Positions 1 to 7,479 of a stretch of 54,249 bases of DNA are shown here, one piece after another. Position 1 is the stretch's first letter. Every line of letters begins with the position of its first letter. Made by a program: the position numbers and the translations under genes. The notes beneath the pieces were generated by a model that did no database searches, had not been told where the DNA came from, and was given only the letters and a program-made list of their open reading frames with translations. The stretch covers positions 1-54,249 of the forward strand of contig CAZPMH010000016.1 in the NCBI GenBank assembly GCA_964587815.1, in the 5' to 3' direction. The stretch comes from UBA1672 sp964587815. Lineage in GTDB: Bacteria; Pseudomonadota; Alphaproteobacteria; Micavibrionales; Micavibrionaceae.

Positions 1-95
1 CGGTTTTGGCGGCCTCCATCTTTCATTTCGGGGAATATAGCATTACCGAAGCGAAAGAAGCGATGAAAGCCGCGGGCATTCCTGTGCGATTGTAG
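1..95 (+). CDS. hisF: Imidazole glycerol phosphate synthase subunit HisF, C-terminal end (partial)
   Basis: Only the last 30 codons are in the window, entering from the left edge and stopping at the TAG at 93-95. The visible peptide contains SIFHFGEYSI and ends KAAGIPVRL, the characteristic end of the HisF TIM barrel. HisF makes imidazole glycerol phosphate and AICAR from PRFAR and HisH-derived ammonia in histidine synthesis. hisE, its usual downstream partner, lies at 4644, so about 4.5 kb of unrelated genes separates the two. Start and catalytic residues are outside the window. Confidence 0.88.
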   Translation, partial: VLAASIFHFGEYSITEAKEAMKAAGIPVRL

Positions 96-150
96 GGTTT
101 TCTGGCTTTTCTTTATCCGCTGATAAATAACCAGAAAGAAATATCGCGGT

Positions 151-588
151 TTACAGTTTCGATCCAACGAATAGCTCCGTTTGGCCGGGGTGATAATGCT
201 CCACGGTGTGCAGGCTGAGATAGGCCGTACCGCTATGATCGTCCTGAATATAAACCTCATATTCATCATCGGGAAGGCCGGCTTGCCGATTTGTTATCGA
301 AATATTTGCTTTCAGTTCGCTGCAGGGTTTTTTGCCCGCGATTTCCTTTTCCTCGATAGTGCAAGCGGTCATGACGCCGATATGGTTTTGTGCCTCGTCG
401 TTCGACACAACCGCAATATCGAGATTTTCACCACATTGTTTGCACGACGGCAGACAGACGATATTCAGGCCGTTTTGTTGCAATGCTGTCAGGAATAAGT
501 GTTTAAGATAAGCGCCCGCTTCGTGCGATTGGTGCACTGCCTGATGGCGCAGCTCGTAAATCGTGCTGGAGATTTTTTTCATGCCCAT
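151..588 (-). CDS. Hypothetical protein, 145 aa, cysteine-containing
   Basis: I do not recognise this gene. The frame can be extended to a TTG at 606, but an ATG at 588 preceded by GAGGG eight bases upstream is the better start. The protein has a CLPSCKQCGEN stretch near residues 46-56 (three Cys in CxxxCxxC spacing) and two later Cys, so metal binding is possible. There is no signal peptide or membrane segment. The C-terminal half is acidic and rich in predicted strand (YEVYIQDDHSG). It is convergent with hisF and is the first gene of the block separating hisF from hisE. Confidence 0.6.
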   Translation of the reverse strand: MGMKKISSTIYELRHQAVHQSHEAGAYLKHLFLTALQQNGLNIVCLPSCKQCGENLDIAVVSNDEAQNHIGVMTACTIEEKEIAGKKPCSELKANISITNRQAGLPDDEYEVYIQDDHSGTAYLSLHTVEHYHPGQTELFVGSKL

Positions 589-737
589 AATTGAATCCCT
601 CGTCAAAAAACTTCCCCTTCTTTATTTCGCATCCCAATTATTTTGTCAATGCTATTGATAATCACTTGCAATTAGAATCTGATTGTGTAGGGTAAAAAAC
701 GTGAGGGATTGAGGCACGTTATAAGAGGGGTATCATT

Positions 738-941
738 ATGTCGAAACCACAAAAATCAGCCGCGGAAACATTTGTTGATGAGGCACCGAGCGGATGTAAA
801 TTATGCAAGAATTTTGGTACGGCTTCTTGCCCTGCATTTCAAAAAGCGGTGGACGACCTTGGTATCACCCCACAGGAATTGGCGAAAACCATTGCAAAAG
901 ATCAGGATGGTCAAGATTTGAATGCTTGTGACAACGGTTGA
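738..941 (+). CDS. Small Cys-rich hypothetical protein, 67 aa
   Basis: The ATG at 738 follows a good ribosome-binding site, GAGGGG, seven bases upstream. Four cysteines are present: a CKLCKNFGTASC cluster (C20, C23, C31) and a fourth Cys four residues from the end (NACDNG). The pattern suggests a small zinc-binding or redox protein, but I know no family for it. The overlapping frame starting at 709 lacks a ribosome-binding site. The next gene (957-2138) is convergent and ends 15 bases away. Confidence 0.6.
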   Translation: MSKPQKSAAETFVDEAPSGCKLCKNFGTASCPAFQKAVDDLGITPQELAKTIAKDQDGQDLNACDNG

Positions 942-956
942 AGGCTATGTTTTCCT

Positions 957-2138
957 TTATTCAGGAATCCATTCGCCCGCGGTAAAAGTCAACGGTTGAG
1001 CGTGATCGGCTTCGCGCACGTCTTGCTCGATACATTCTGCACCTTGATCGTAGGTGGGTTTGCCGATGTTTAAACGATGGCAGGCCAGTTCGAAACGTTT
1101 TAAAATTTGGTTCTCATCATCGGTGATTGATATGCCCTCGCGCACTTGTCTTGCGGTTTGCGCCAGTGCGGGGATGTCTGTTTGTTCGTATGCGTCAGCG
1201 TTGATGGCGTAGATCATGGCGGCGACATCGAGAACGGTTTCGGTGAGATGATCGAAATTTTGGAACCTGATATTTTTAATGTCTTGCTCACCTAAGCCAT
1301 CAACAACGTCCCCGTCCATATGAACGATATGATCAGCGACCTCGACCATCGGCCAGCCGTAGAGCTCGTTGGCGGGGCGGTTTTCCTGATCAAATATATC
1401 GTGGTGCACTTCTTCGGCAGACAGAACAGCAAGAACGGCGCGGGCATCGGCTTGGGCGCTGATTGAAGACGGGTCGGCGAAGGCGCGGCGCGTCATGATC
1501 GCAGAGATGGCTTGGGTTTGCGGCTCTTCTGCGCCTGTCCCGTGCCCGATTTCATGCCACAACAGGGCGAAACGATATTCCGCATCACTACCCGGCATGT
1601 CGGGTGAGAGGCCCTTTACATCGGGCCCTAAAATTGCCTGATGCACATTGATTACATCATCACCACTTGGCGGCAGGCAAACCAAAGAGGCCGCGGGCTC
1701 AACAAAGTCATCAGGGGCGGTCTTAATGGCGCGCATCCCTTCCTTATGATCGACCAAGGCGAGCGAGTATTTCGGCCCGTGCGCATCCATTTTCGCCAGA
1801 TAAAGCCCTGTCGCGATTTGCGGGGCGCTCCGCGTGAATCTTTCGGTGACATGGTCTTTATCTTGGGCGGCGACTTCCTCAAAATGCGGGGCCGCGGTGA
1901 AGTTTTGGATTTTTTCCCGTACGGCCTCTTCCAGTCTTTTCAGTTCAGGAAACCACTCGCCTTTTGCGCCCTTCGCGCCTTTTTTGTCAATCACGCTAAA
2001 GATCAGCTCGCCGAATTCCTCAGGGCGTAGATAAAGGGTCGGGATGCCGAGCGGGTTTTTCAACGCAATGCTATCATCCAGAATAGCCTGTGCCTGATCT
2101 GCGGTTATCGCTTTTTGATCTGTTTGGATGAGTGTCAT
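957..2138 (-). CDS. Putative zinc metalloprotease-like protein A (HEIGH), 393 aa
   Basis: Last of three tandem paralogs transcribed leftwards from 4564. The N-terminus carries the family signature NPLGIPTLYLRP (about 28-39). The centre has WHEIGHGTGAEEPQ with H195, E196 and H199, a zincin HExxH. Read further it is HExxHxxGxxE (G202, E205), the spacing of the metzincin motif but with Glu where metzincins carry His or Asp. Downstream blocks shared with the paralogs are ADARAV, YGWPMVEV and the C-terminal PLTFTAGEWIPE. In this copy the Glu of QTEA is replaced by Gln (QTQA). No signal peptide, so probably cytoplasmic. Proteolytic activity is inferred from the motif only. Confidence 0.75.
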   Translation of the reverse strand: MTLIQTDQKAITADQAQAILDDSIALKNPLGIPTLYLRPEEFGELIFSVIDKKGAKGAKGEWFPELKRLEEAVREKIQNFTAAPHFEEVAAQDKDHVTERFTRSAPQIATGLYLAKMDAHGPKYSLALVDHKEGMRAIKTAPDDFVEPAASLVCLPPSGDDVINVHQAILGPDVKGLSPDMPGSDAEYRFALLWHEIGHGTGAEEPQTQAISAIMTRRAFADPSSISAQADARAVLAVLSAEEVHHDIFDQENRPANELYGWPMVEVADHIVHMDGDVVDGLGEQDIKNIRFQNFDHLTETVLDVAAMIYAINADAYEQTDIPALAQTARQVREGISITDDENQILKRFELACHRLNIGKPTYDQGAECIEQDVREADHAQPLTFTAGEWIPE

Positions 2139-2160
2139 GATGTACTTAAGTTAAAAAAAT

Positions 2161-3357
2161 TTATAATTCCAACCTGTTCGGATCTTCGGGCATATAATCG
2201 CCGGCTTCGAAGGTGAGCGGGTCTTTATCCTGCACTTTGCGCAGGGCTTCGTCGATATATCGGCTGTCAGGCATGTAGGCGGCGGTTCCGACATTCAGGC
2301 GACGCGCTGCCAGTTGGAAGCGGGTTAAAACCTGTTCGCCCTCCTCACTTAATTGTGATGAATCACGCAGATATTGAGCGGCGGCATCGAGTGTAGAAAG
2401 GTTTTTCGTACGGAATGCTGCGGGATTTATCGCCTTTAATTTTTCAGCAACCTCTGTGACCGTGTCTTCCATATGGTCGAATTTTTGGAAGCTGATGGCG
2501 GCGATGTCACGCTCGCTCATTTGATCAATTGTTGATTGCGGCAGGCTTGCGATGTGGTCGTTCACCTCCACCATCGGCCAGCCATATTTCGTGTTATCGG
2601 CGATTGTTTCCCCCGGGTTCAGAATGTCGGGGCGTTCAGTGGAATGACGGAATACGGCACGCACGGCGCGGGCATCGGCATTGACCTGAAGAACCGCTGT
2701 TCCTTCGATTGCGCGGCGCGTCATAACGGCGGCAATGGCCTCGGTTTGCGGTTCGGCGGCGCCAGTACCATGCCCGATTTCATGCCAGAGTGCGTTAAAG
2801 CGATATTGAGCGTCCGTTCCGGGAAGGTCATCTGATAGCCCTGTTGCGCGGTCTGTCAATTGGTTCATCAGAACGGCCGTGCTTAATTCTTCATGCGGCG
2901 TGATCACGGTCATTTGCATGGGCGGTTGAAAAGATTCCTCGCCAACACTATGCGGCTTTTCAAAATCTCTGCGCTGGGTGTATGCGCGCATCGACGCTGA
3001 GGCCATGTTTAATTTTGATTTTGCAATGTCTTTGGCAAACATTTCAACACTGTGACCCAAGCGTGCCTCGGATACTGCGCGGTCTACATTGTCCAAGGAC
3101 TCAAGTGCGCCGCTTTTCACAAAGTCGTCGACGGCACTGCGCACTTCGCGTTCGATTGTATGGCTTGGCCCTACGGTGTCTTTTAATGCATCACGCAGGA
3201 TGGGCGGCCAGTATTCGATCCAGTGCGCGGAATGGTGTTCGGGGCGCAAGAAAAGTGTGGGCGTGCCGAGCGGGTCTTGCAGGCTGTAGGTTGCCTCAAG
3301 CATCACCCTTGCATCGAAATCCGTTGCCGCCTTTTTGTCTGTTTGAATCAGGCTCAT
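2161..3357 (-). CDS. Putative zinc metalloprotease-like protein B (HEIGH), 398 aa
   Basis: Middle gene of the triplet. I place the start at the ATG at 3357 (MSLIQTDKK) because it aligns with the starts of both paralogs and has a strong GGAGGT seven bases upstream; the open frame runs seven codons further. It begins four bases after the stop of protein C, and the ribosome-binding site lies inside the end of that gene, so the two are probably translationally coupled. Motifs: DPLGTPTLFLRP near 28-39; WHEIGHGTGAAEPQTEA with H192, E193, H196, G199, E202; ADARAVRAVF; YGWPMVEVNDH; and PLTFEAGDYMPE near the C-terminus. The 70-170 region differs most from the paralogs, as expected of a substrate- or partner-facing part. 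Confidence 0.77.
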   Translation of the reverse strand: MSLIQTDKKAATDFDARVMLEATYSLQDPLGTPTLFLRPEHHSAHWIEYWPPILRDALKDTVGPSHTIEREVRSAVDDFVKSGALESLDNVDRAVSEARLGHSVEMFAKDIAKSKLNMASASMRAYTQRRDFEKPHSVGEESFQPPMQMTVITPHEELSTAVLMNQLTDRATGLSDDLPGTDAQYRFNALWHEIGHGTGAAEPQTEAIAAVMTRRAIEGTAVLQVNADARAVRAVFRHSTERPDILNPGETIADNTKYGWPMVEVNDHIASLPQSTIDQMSERDIAAISFQKFDHMEDTVTEVAEKLKAINPAAFRTKNLSTLDAAAQYLRDSSQLSEEGEQVLTRFQLAARRLNVGTAAYMPDSRYIDEALRKVQDKDPLTFEAGDYMPEDPNRLEL

Positions 3358-3361
3358 TGCT

Positions 3362-4564
3362 CTATACCTCCGGCGCATCTTCGGGGATGAATTCCCCCGG
3401 CGTGAAGGTTAAAGGTTGTGCGCGCTCTGACGCTAAGAGGTCTTGATCAACATGGTTTGTACCCTCTTGATAGGCGGGTGCACCAACATGGAGACGACGG
3501 GCGGCCAGTTGGAAGCGGGTTAAAATCTGCATAAAGTCTTTGCCTGCTCCGCCTTGCTCGGCTTCTTTCCTGTATTTGGCGGCGGTGTAATCCAACGCGG
3601 CGAAATCTGCGTCTCTGAATGCTTCGGGGTCTTGTTTTTCCAACAAGGTTGAGAGGTGGCTTACCAGTTCGCCAAGATGATCAAACAATTGATGACGGAT
3701 TTGTTTGATCTGCTGTTCATCCAATGCGTCGATTGTCTCTTCTCTTAAACCCGCAACGTAGTCATTTGCTTCCACCATCGGCCAGCCATATTGAAGCACT
3801 TCGGGGCGTTTGTCTTCTTCATCAGCCTCAAAACCAAAACGGTTTGAATCAGCGTCTCTATCCTCAACATTTTTTCCCCTTAGAATCGCCCGTACGGCTC
3901 TGACATCTGCTTGCGCTTTCAAGACTGCGGTATCAGCAAAAGCTTTGCGCGTTGCGATGGCAGCAATTGTTTCGGTTTGCGGTTCGGTTGCGCCTGTTCC
4001 GTGGCCGACCTCGTGCCAGATTGTAAAAAACCTATACGCGCTGTCCGGCCCGGGGCGCGTGGATATATCGCTCGGTTTTTTTGCAAAGAAAGACGCGTGC
4101 ATTTGTTCCGCCGTCTCTACTTTTGAAATGGTAATCGCGTTGCGACTCGGCTCTTGATAGGCGAGCGGCACAAGGAGGTGCGGCGGAAATGCGGCTTCAC
4201 TTTGTGGCCATGCTGCGGCTGTGTGTAAATCTTTAGGATTTAATTTTGCGTTTAATATGATTTGCGCAATCTCTTTTGCCTTTGGCTGAAGGCTGGAGGC
4301 GTCGTCAGTGCTCAGGCCGGATGCGGTTTCGAATTCGTCTATTCTTGCGCGCACTTCTTTTTCGATGCGCCCGTTTGATGCCGCGCCGTAAAGCATATTG
4401 GTCAGAAATCCCGGCAGGGATTCCAGCCAGTGTGGTGAAAAGTCATCAGGGTTAAAAAACAGCGTGGGAATGCCCAACGGATCTGGCATGGCGAGCGTGC
4501 GGGCGATCATCTCCTGCCCCTGCTCCTCCGTCACGGCTTTCTCATCTATTTCAATGATGCTCAT
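3362..4564 (-). CDS. Putative zinc metalloprotease-like protein C (HEVGH), 400 aa
   Basis: First gene of the three-gene operon, divergent from hisE with 79 bases between the two starts, which must hold the promoters of both. Same architecture as A and B: DPLGIPTLFFNP near 28-39, WHEVGHGTGATEPQTET with H184, E185, H188, G191 and E194, ADVRAVRAI, YGWPMVEANDY, and a PLTFTPGEFIPE tail. It carries a charged insertion (DRDADSNRFGFEADEEDKR) between the ADVRAV and YGWPMVE blocks. No signal peptide or membrane helix. The upstream sequence shows only a weak ribosome-binding site. Function unknown beyond the zincin-type motif. Confidence 0.77.
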   Translation of the reverse strand: MSIIEIDEKAVTEEQGQEMIARTLAMPDPLGIPTLFFNPDDFSPHWLESLPGFLTNMLYGAASNGRIEKEVRARIDEFETASGLSTDDASSLQPKAKEIAQIILNAKLNPKDLHTAAAWPQSEAAFPPHLLVPLAYQEPSRNAITISKVETAEQMHASFFAKKPSDISTRPGPDSAYRFFTIWHEVGHGTGATEPQTETIAAIATRKAFADTAVLKAQADVRAVRAILRGKNVEDRDADSNRFGFEADEEDKRPEVLQYGWPMVEANDYVAGLREETIDALDEQQIKQIRHQLFDHLGELVSHLSTLLEKQDPEAFRDADFAALDYTAAKYRKEAEQGGAGKDFMQILTRFQLAARRLHVGAPAYQEGTNHVDQDLLASERAQPLTFTPGEFIPEDAPEV

Positions 4565-4643
4565 TTCGTTTTCAAACGCCCGCTTGCATGTTTTTTATTT
4601 TTATCGTTATATTAATTTTTGATATTACCATAAAGACATAAAA

Positions 4644-4945
4644 ATGAGCCAGCATATTCTTGATAAACTCTACCTCCTTTTGCAGGAGCGAAAAGACGCA
4701 AAACCCGACGATTCCTACGTTGCGAGCCTGTATAAAGCGGGAACGCCACGGATCGCACAAAAGGTGTTGGAGGAAGCGCAGGAATTTATTGAGGAAGCTA
4801 TTGCGCTCGACCATCACCCTGACGATGAATTTACGCAAGAATTTGAGGGCAATATTCGCAACGAAGCGGCGGATTTATTCTTCCACGCGTTGGTGATGAT
4901 GGCGCGCCATAATGTGCCGCCGAAGGATGTTTTCGCTATTTTGGA
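4644..4945 (+). CDS. hisE: Phosphoribosyl-ATP pyrophosphatase HisE (3' end lost in gap)
   Basis: HisE hydrolyses phosphoribosyl-ATP to phosphoribosyl-AMP, the second step of histidine synthesis. The 100 visible residues match the all-alpha NTP-pyrophosphohydrolase fold: KVLEEAQEFIEEA (metal-binding acidic helix) and RNEAADLFFHALVMMA (ExxD helix). The reading frame runs into the 100-N gap at 4946 after KDVFAIL. About 15-20 C-terminal residues, usually containing an SG-x-EEK motif, are therefore missing from the assembly rather than from the gene. It should directly follow hisF; here cargo intervenes. Confidence 0.9.
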
Positions 4946-5045
4946 NNNNNNNNNNNNNNNNNNNNNNNNNNNNNNNNNNNNNNNNNNNNNNNNNNNNNNN
5001 NNNNNNNNNNNNNNNNNNNNNNNNNNNNNNNNNNNNNNNNNNNNN
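4946..5045. other. Assembly gap of 100 N (true size unknown)
   Basis: A run of exactly 100 N, the conventional filler for a gap of unknown length. The flanks (hisE on the left, 5' end of parB on the right, convergent) do not share sequence, so this join hides real DNA. The missing part should contain the end of hisE and about 230-260 codons of parB if both genes are intact, so the true distance is probably nearer 0.8-0.9 kb. Confidence 0.95.
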
Positions 5046-5185
5046 TCGGATTGGATTTTCTCTTCAATCTCCGCGACGAGGGAGTCGCCTTCCTCATCAT
5101 CAAACAGGGCGTTCAGGCCACGGCCTAAACCGCTGCCGCCGGTTTCGTCTTCGCTCATGTCGATATCTAAGTTAAAATCTTCCAT
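5046..5185 (-). CDS. parB: Chromosome partitioning protein ParB, N-terminal 46 aa (partial)
   Basis: ParB is the CTPase clamp that loads at parS and spreads to form the partition complex. The fragment begins two bases after the parA stop, as in a parAB operon. It contains GSGLGRGLNALF (about 18-29), the N-terminal motif that contacts ParA and stimulates its ATPase. An acidic linker (DDEEGD) follows before the sequence enters the gap. The CTP-binding, parS-binding and dimerisation domains are not visible. Three parS-like sites at 8161, 11780 and 14319 support a functional ParB in this genome. Confidence 0.88.
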
Positions 5186-5187
5186 TG

Positions 5188-5991
5188 TTACGCCACCTCT
5201 GTTTCGTTATCTGCATTCGGTTTATCACGCTTTTGCATCTCTCTGGCCAGTTTTATGTAGGCCTGCGCGCCCGCTGATTTCATATCATAGACCAGCGCAG
5301 GAACGCCGTAAGACGGAGCCTCTGCCAGACGGACATTGCGCGGAATGACGGTTTCGAAAACGCGATCTTTGAAATATCGGCGCACATCCTGAGCCACAAG
5401 GCGTGAAATACGATTACGTTTATCATACATGGTTAGGACGATGCCGTGAATATCCAGATCAGGATTTACGGACTTTTGCACACGGCGCACGGTTTTTGTC
5501 AGCTGTGTCAGCCCTTCGAGCGCGTAAAATTCACATTGCAGGGGCACGATTACGCCTTGCGCGGCGACCAGTGCGTTTAATGTTAAAAAGCTTAGCGAAG
5601 GCGGGCAGTCCAGAATAACATAGTCATATTCCGCATTTTCGAGTGCCTTTTTCAAACGAATCTCACGGTTTTTGGATTGCGCCAGTTCAACCTCTGCGCC
5701 TGAAAGGTGGACGGATGACGGCACGATGGTCAGGCGCGGGATTTTGGTTTTCATCGCCGTTTCTGCGATGGAGGCTTGCCCGAACAGCACATGATAGACC
5801 GATTTTTTAATCTCAGCGCGTTTAATGCCCAGGCCTGTGGTCGCGTTTCCCTGTGCGTCCAAATCGATCATTAAAACATCGTGCCCTAATGCGCTGAGGG
5901 CGGTGGCGAGATTGACGGCTGTTGTGGTTTTGCCGACGCCGCCTTTTTGGTTGGCGATGGCGAAAATGTTCGGCGATTGTGTGGTGGCCAT
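5188..5991 (-). CDS. parA: Chromosome partitioning ATPase ParA
   Basis: ParA is a deviant Walker-type ATPase that binds the nucleoid and moves ParB-parS complexes. I place the start at the ATG at 5991 (MATTQSPNIF), giving 267 aa, the usual family length. The frame extends to 6060, but that segment lacks family sequence. Visible motifs: KGGVGKTT (16-23, deviant Walker A), MIDLDAQGNATTGL (Walker A' region) and YVILDCPPSLSFLT (Walker B). It is followed by parB after two bases. The usual upstream neighbour rsmG is separated by a carbonic anhydrase gene on the opposite strand, so parA must have its own promoter in 5992-6168. Confidence 0.96.
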   Translation of the reverse strand: MATTQSPNIFAIANQKGGVGKTTTAVNLATALSALGHDVLMIDLDAQGNATTGLGIKRAEIKKSVYHVLFGQASIAETAMKTKIPRLTIVPSSVHLSGAEVELAQSKNREIRLKKALENAEYDYVILDCPPSLSFLTLNALVAAQGVIVPLQCEFYALEGLTQLTKTVRRVQKSVNPDLDIHGIVLTMYDKRNRISRLVAQDVRRYFKDRVFETVIPRNVRLAEAPSYGVPALVYDMKSAGAQAYIKLAREMQKRDKPNADNETEVA

Positions 5992-6168
5992 GGGTGATGT
6001 GCCTTTTGTTTGTTTCGCATTTGATTCGCCCCGAAGCTGATGCCCGAGGATGTAGAGCATACGAATTCACGCCGCGAAAACCAACAAAATTTTTATTAAG
6101 CTCTGGTCATTCGGTTTTGTTTTAGGCACAGTTAGCGCGTTAGAGTTTTAAAAGAAGGTGTTTGGCTT

Positions 6169-6810
6169 ATGAAATATATGAAAACCTTGGTGAAGGGATA
6201 TCGCGATGGTTTGAGCGCGGATGATCGCAAGCGCCTTCAGGCGTTAGCAGAATACGGACAGTCCCCGAAGATTATGTTGATTGCCTGTGCGGATTCGCGG
6301 GTTGGGCCTAACCTTATTTTTGACGCCAAGCCCGGGGAATTGTTTGTTGTGCGTAATGTTGCCAACGTTGTGCCGCCTCATAATAAAGATGAGCCCTATG
6401 ACGGGACGGCGGCTGCGATTGAATTTGCAGTGAAGTCTTTACGTGTTGAGCATATTATTGTGAAGGGGCACAGCCTTTGCGGCGGGGTAAAGGCGTGTTG
6501 TCAGGGTCTGCACGAAGATGGCGCAGGTGCACTGGATCAGCTGGAGTATGTGCCCAAGTGGGTTTCGATTTTAAATGATTGCGCGTCGAATGCGTTGGAA
6601 AAGCAGCCTGATGCGACGCTTGATGAATTAAGCCGCGCGGTCGAGCATGATGCCATTCGTGCCTCGTTAGAGAATTTGCGTGCCCTTCCCTTTGTTCAGG
6701 AGGGATTAAAGGACGGGTCGTTGGATATACACGGGGCGTATTTTGATATTAGGGACGCGCGGCTTTACGCGCTGGATCAGGATTGCGACGAATTTTTTCC
6801 GCTGGATTAG
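6169..6810 (+). CDS. Beta-class carbonic anhydrase
   Basis: Interconverts CO2 and bicarbonate in the cytoplasm. The 213-aa protein has the beta-class zinc site: CADSR (C40, D42, R44) and HSLCGG (H101, C104), plus the dimer-region NVANVVPP. The ribosome-binding site AAGGTG lies upstream of the ATG at 6169. No signal peptide. It sits on the plus strand between parA and rsmG, which are usually adjacent in alphaproteobacteria, so it was inserted into the cluster. It is convergent with rsmG (10 bases between stops) and divergent from parA. Confidence 0.94.
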   Translation: MKYMKTLVKGYRDGLSADDRKRLQALAEYGQSPKIMLIACADSRVGPNLIFDAKPGELFVVRNVANVVPPHNKDEPYDGTAAAIEFAVKSLRVEHIIVKGHSLCGGVKACCQGLHEDGAGALDQLEYVPKWVSILNDCASNALEKQPDATLDELSRAVEHDAIRASLENLRALPFVQEGLKDGSLDIHGAYFDIRDARLYALDQDCDEFFPLD

Positions 6811-6820
6811 GTAGAGCCTT

Positions 6821-7477
6821 TTACTCTTTGCCTGATGGCTGCGGGATTTTTTTCAGGTTTTTCATCGTGATAATTTGGGCGTCTTTGCTGGTCAGGCTTT
6901 TGTGGGTTTGCAGGTCGAATTCAAAGCGGGCGCGGGCTTGTTTTATTTCCTGATCGGCCTTTGCGCCCTTCATAAAGCAGAATTGCAGATTTTCATTTTT
7001 CTCCGCCCATGGCAGGCATAAATCACACAAGGTTTTTAGTGAGGCCAAAGCGCGCGCGGTGATGATATCGGGCGTGATGTCGTCGTAGGTTTCTTCAATG
7101 CGTTTAGTGTGGATTGTGATGTTCTCAACCCCCGCCTCGCGTGCGACGGTGCGCATGAATTGGCATTTGCGTTCGTCGGATTCAACCAGATGGGTTTCTA
7201 AATCCGGCTTAATCATCGCGACAATCAGGCCGGGGAAGCCGCCACCGCAGCCGAGATCTGCGTATATTTTCGCCTCAGCGGGGATGAATTTTGCGATTTG
7301 CGCAGAGTCTGCGATGTGGCGATGCCAAGCGGATTTCAGCGTGTTCGGGCTGACGATATTAATGGCGCGATTCCATTTGAGCAGGAGCGAATGATAGATT
7401 TCCAGCTGTTTGAGAATGTCATCCGTACAGTCGGGAATAAGGTCTGGCAGGTCGGCTTTTGCGTATAGTTTTTCCAT
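6821..7477 (-). CDS. rsmG: 16S rRNA (guanine-527-N7)-methyltransferase RsmG
   Basis: RsmG (GidB) methylates G527 of 16S rRNA using S-adenosylmethionine. At 218 aa it has the usual length. The SAM-binding motif is YADLGCGGGFPGL, followed by the acidic strand end LVESDERKCQFMR and RALASL. It begins two bases after mnmG stops, so the two are co-transcribed and probably coupled. Loss of this enzyme gives low-level streptomycin resistance in other bacteria; nothing here suggests it is defective. Confidence 0.96.
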   Translation of the reverse strand: MEKLYAKADLPDLIPDCTDDILKQLEIYHSLLLKWNRAINIVSPNTLKSAWHRHIADSAQIAKFIPAEAKIYADLGCGGGFPGLIVAMIKPDLETHLVESDERKCQFMRTVAREAGVENITIHTKRIEETYDDITPDIITARALASLKTLCDLCLPWAEKNENLQFCFMKGAKADQEIKQARARFEFDLQTHKSLTSKDAQIITMKNLKKIPQPSGKE

Positions 7478-7479
7478 GA

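Noticed and set aside
4572..4838. Minus-strand frame of 88 codons opposite hisE
   Set aside because: It overlaps the well-supported hisE frame and the hisE/zincin promoter region; no family features.
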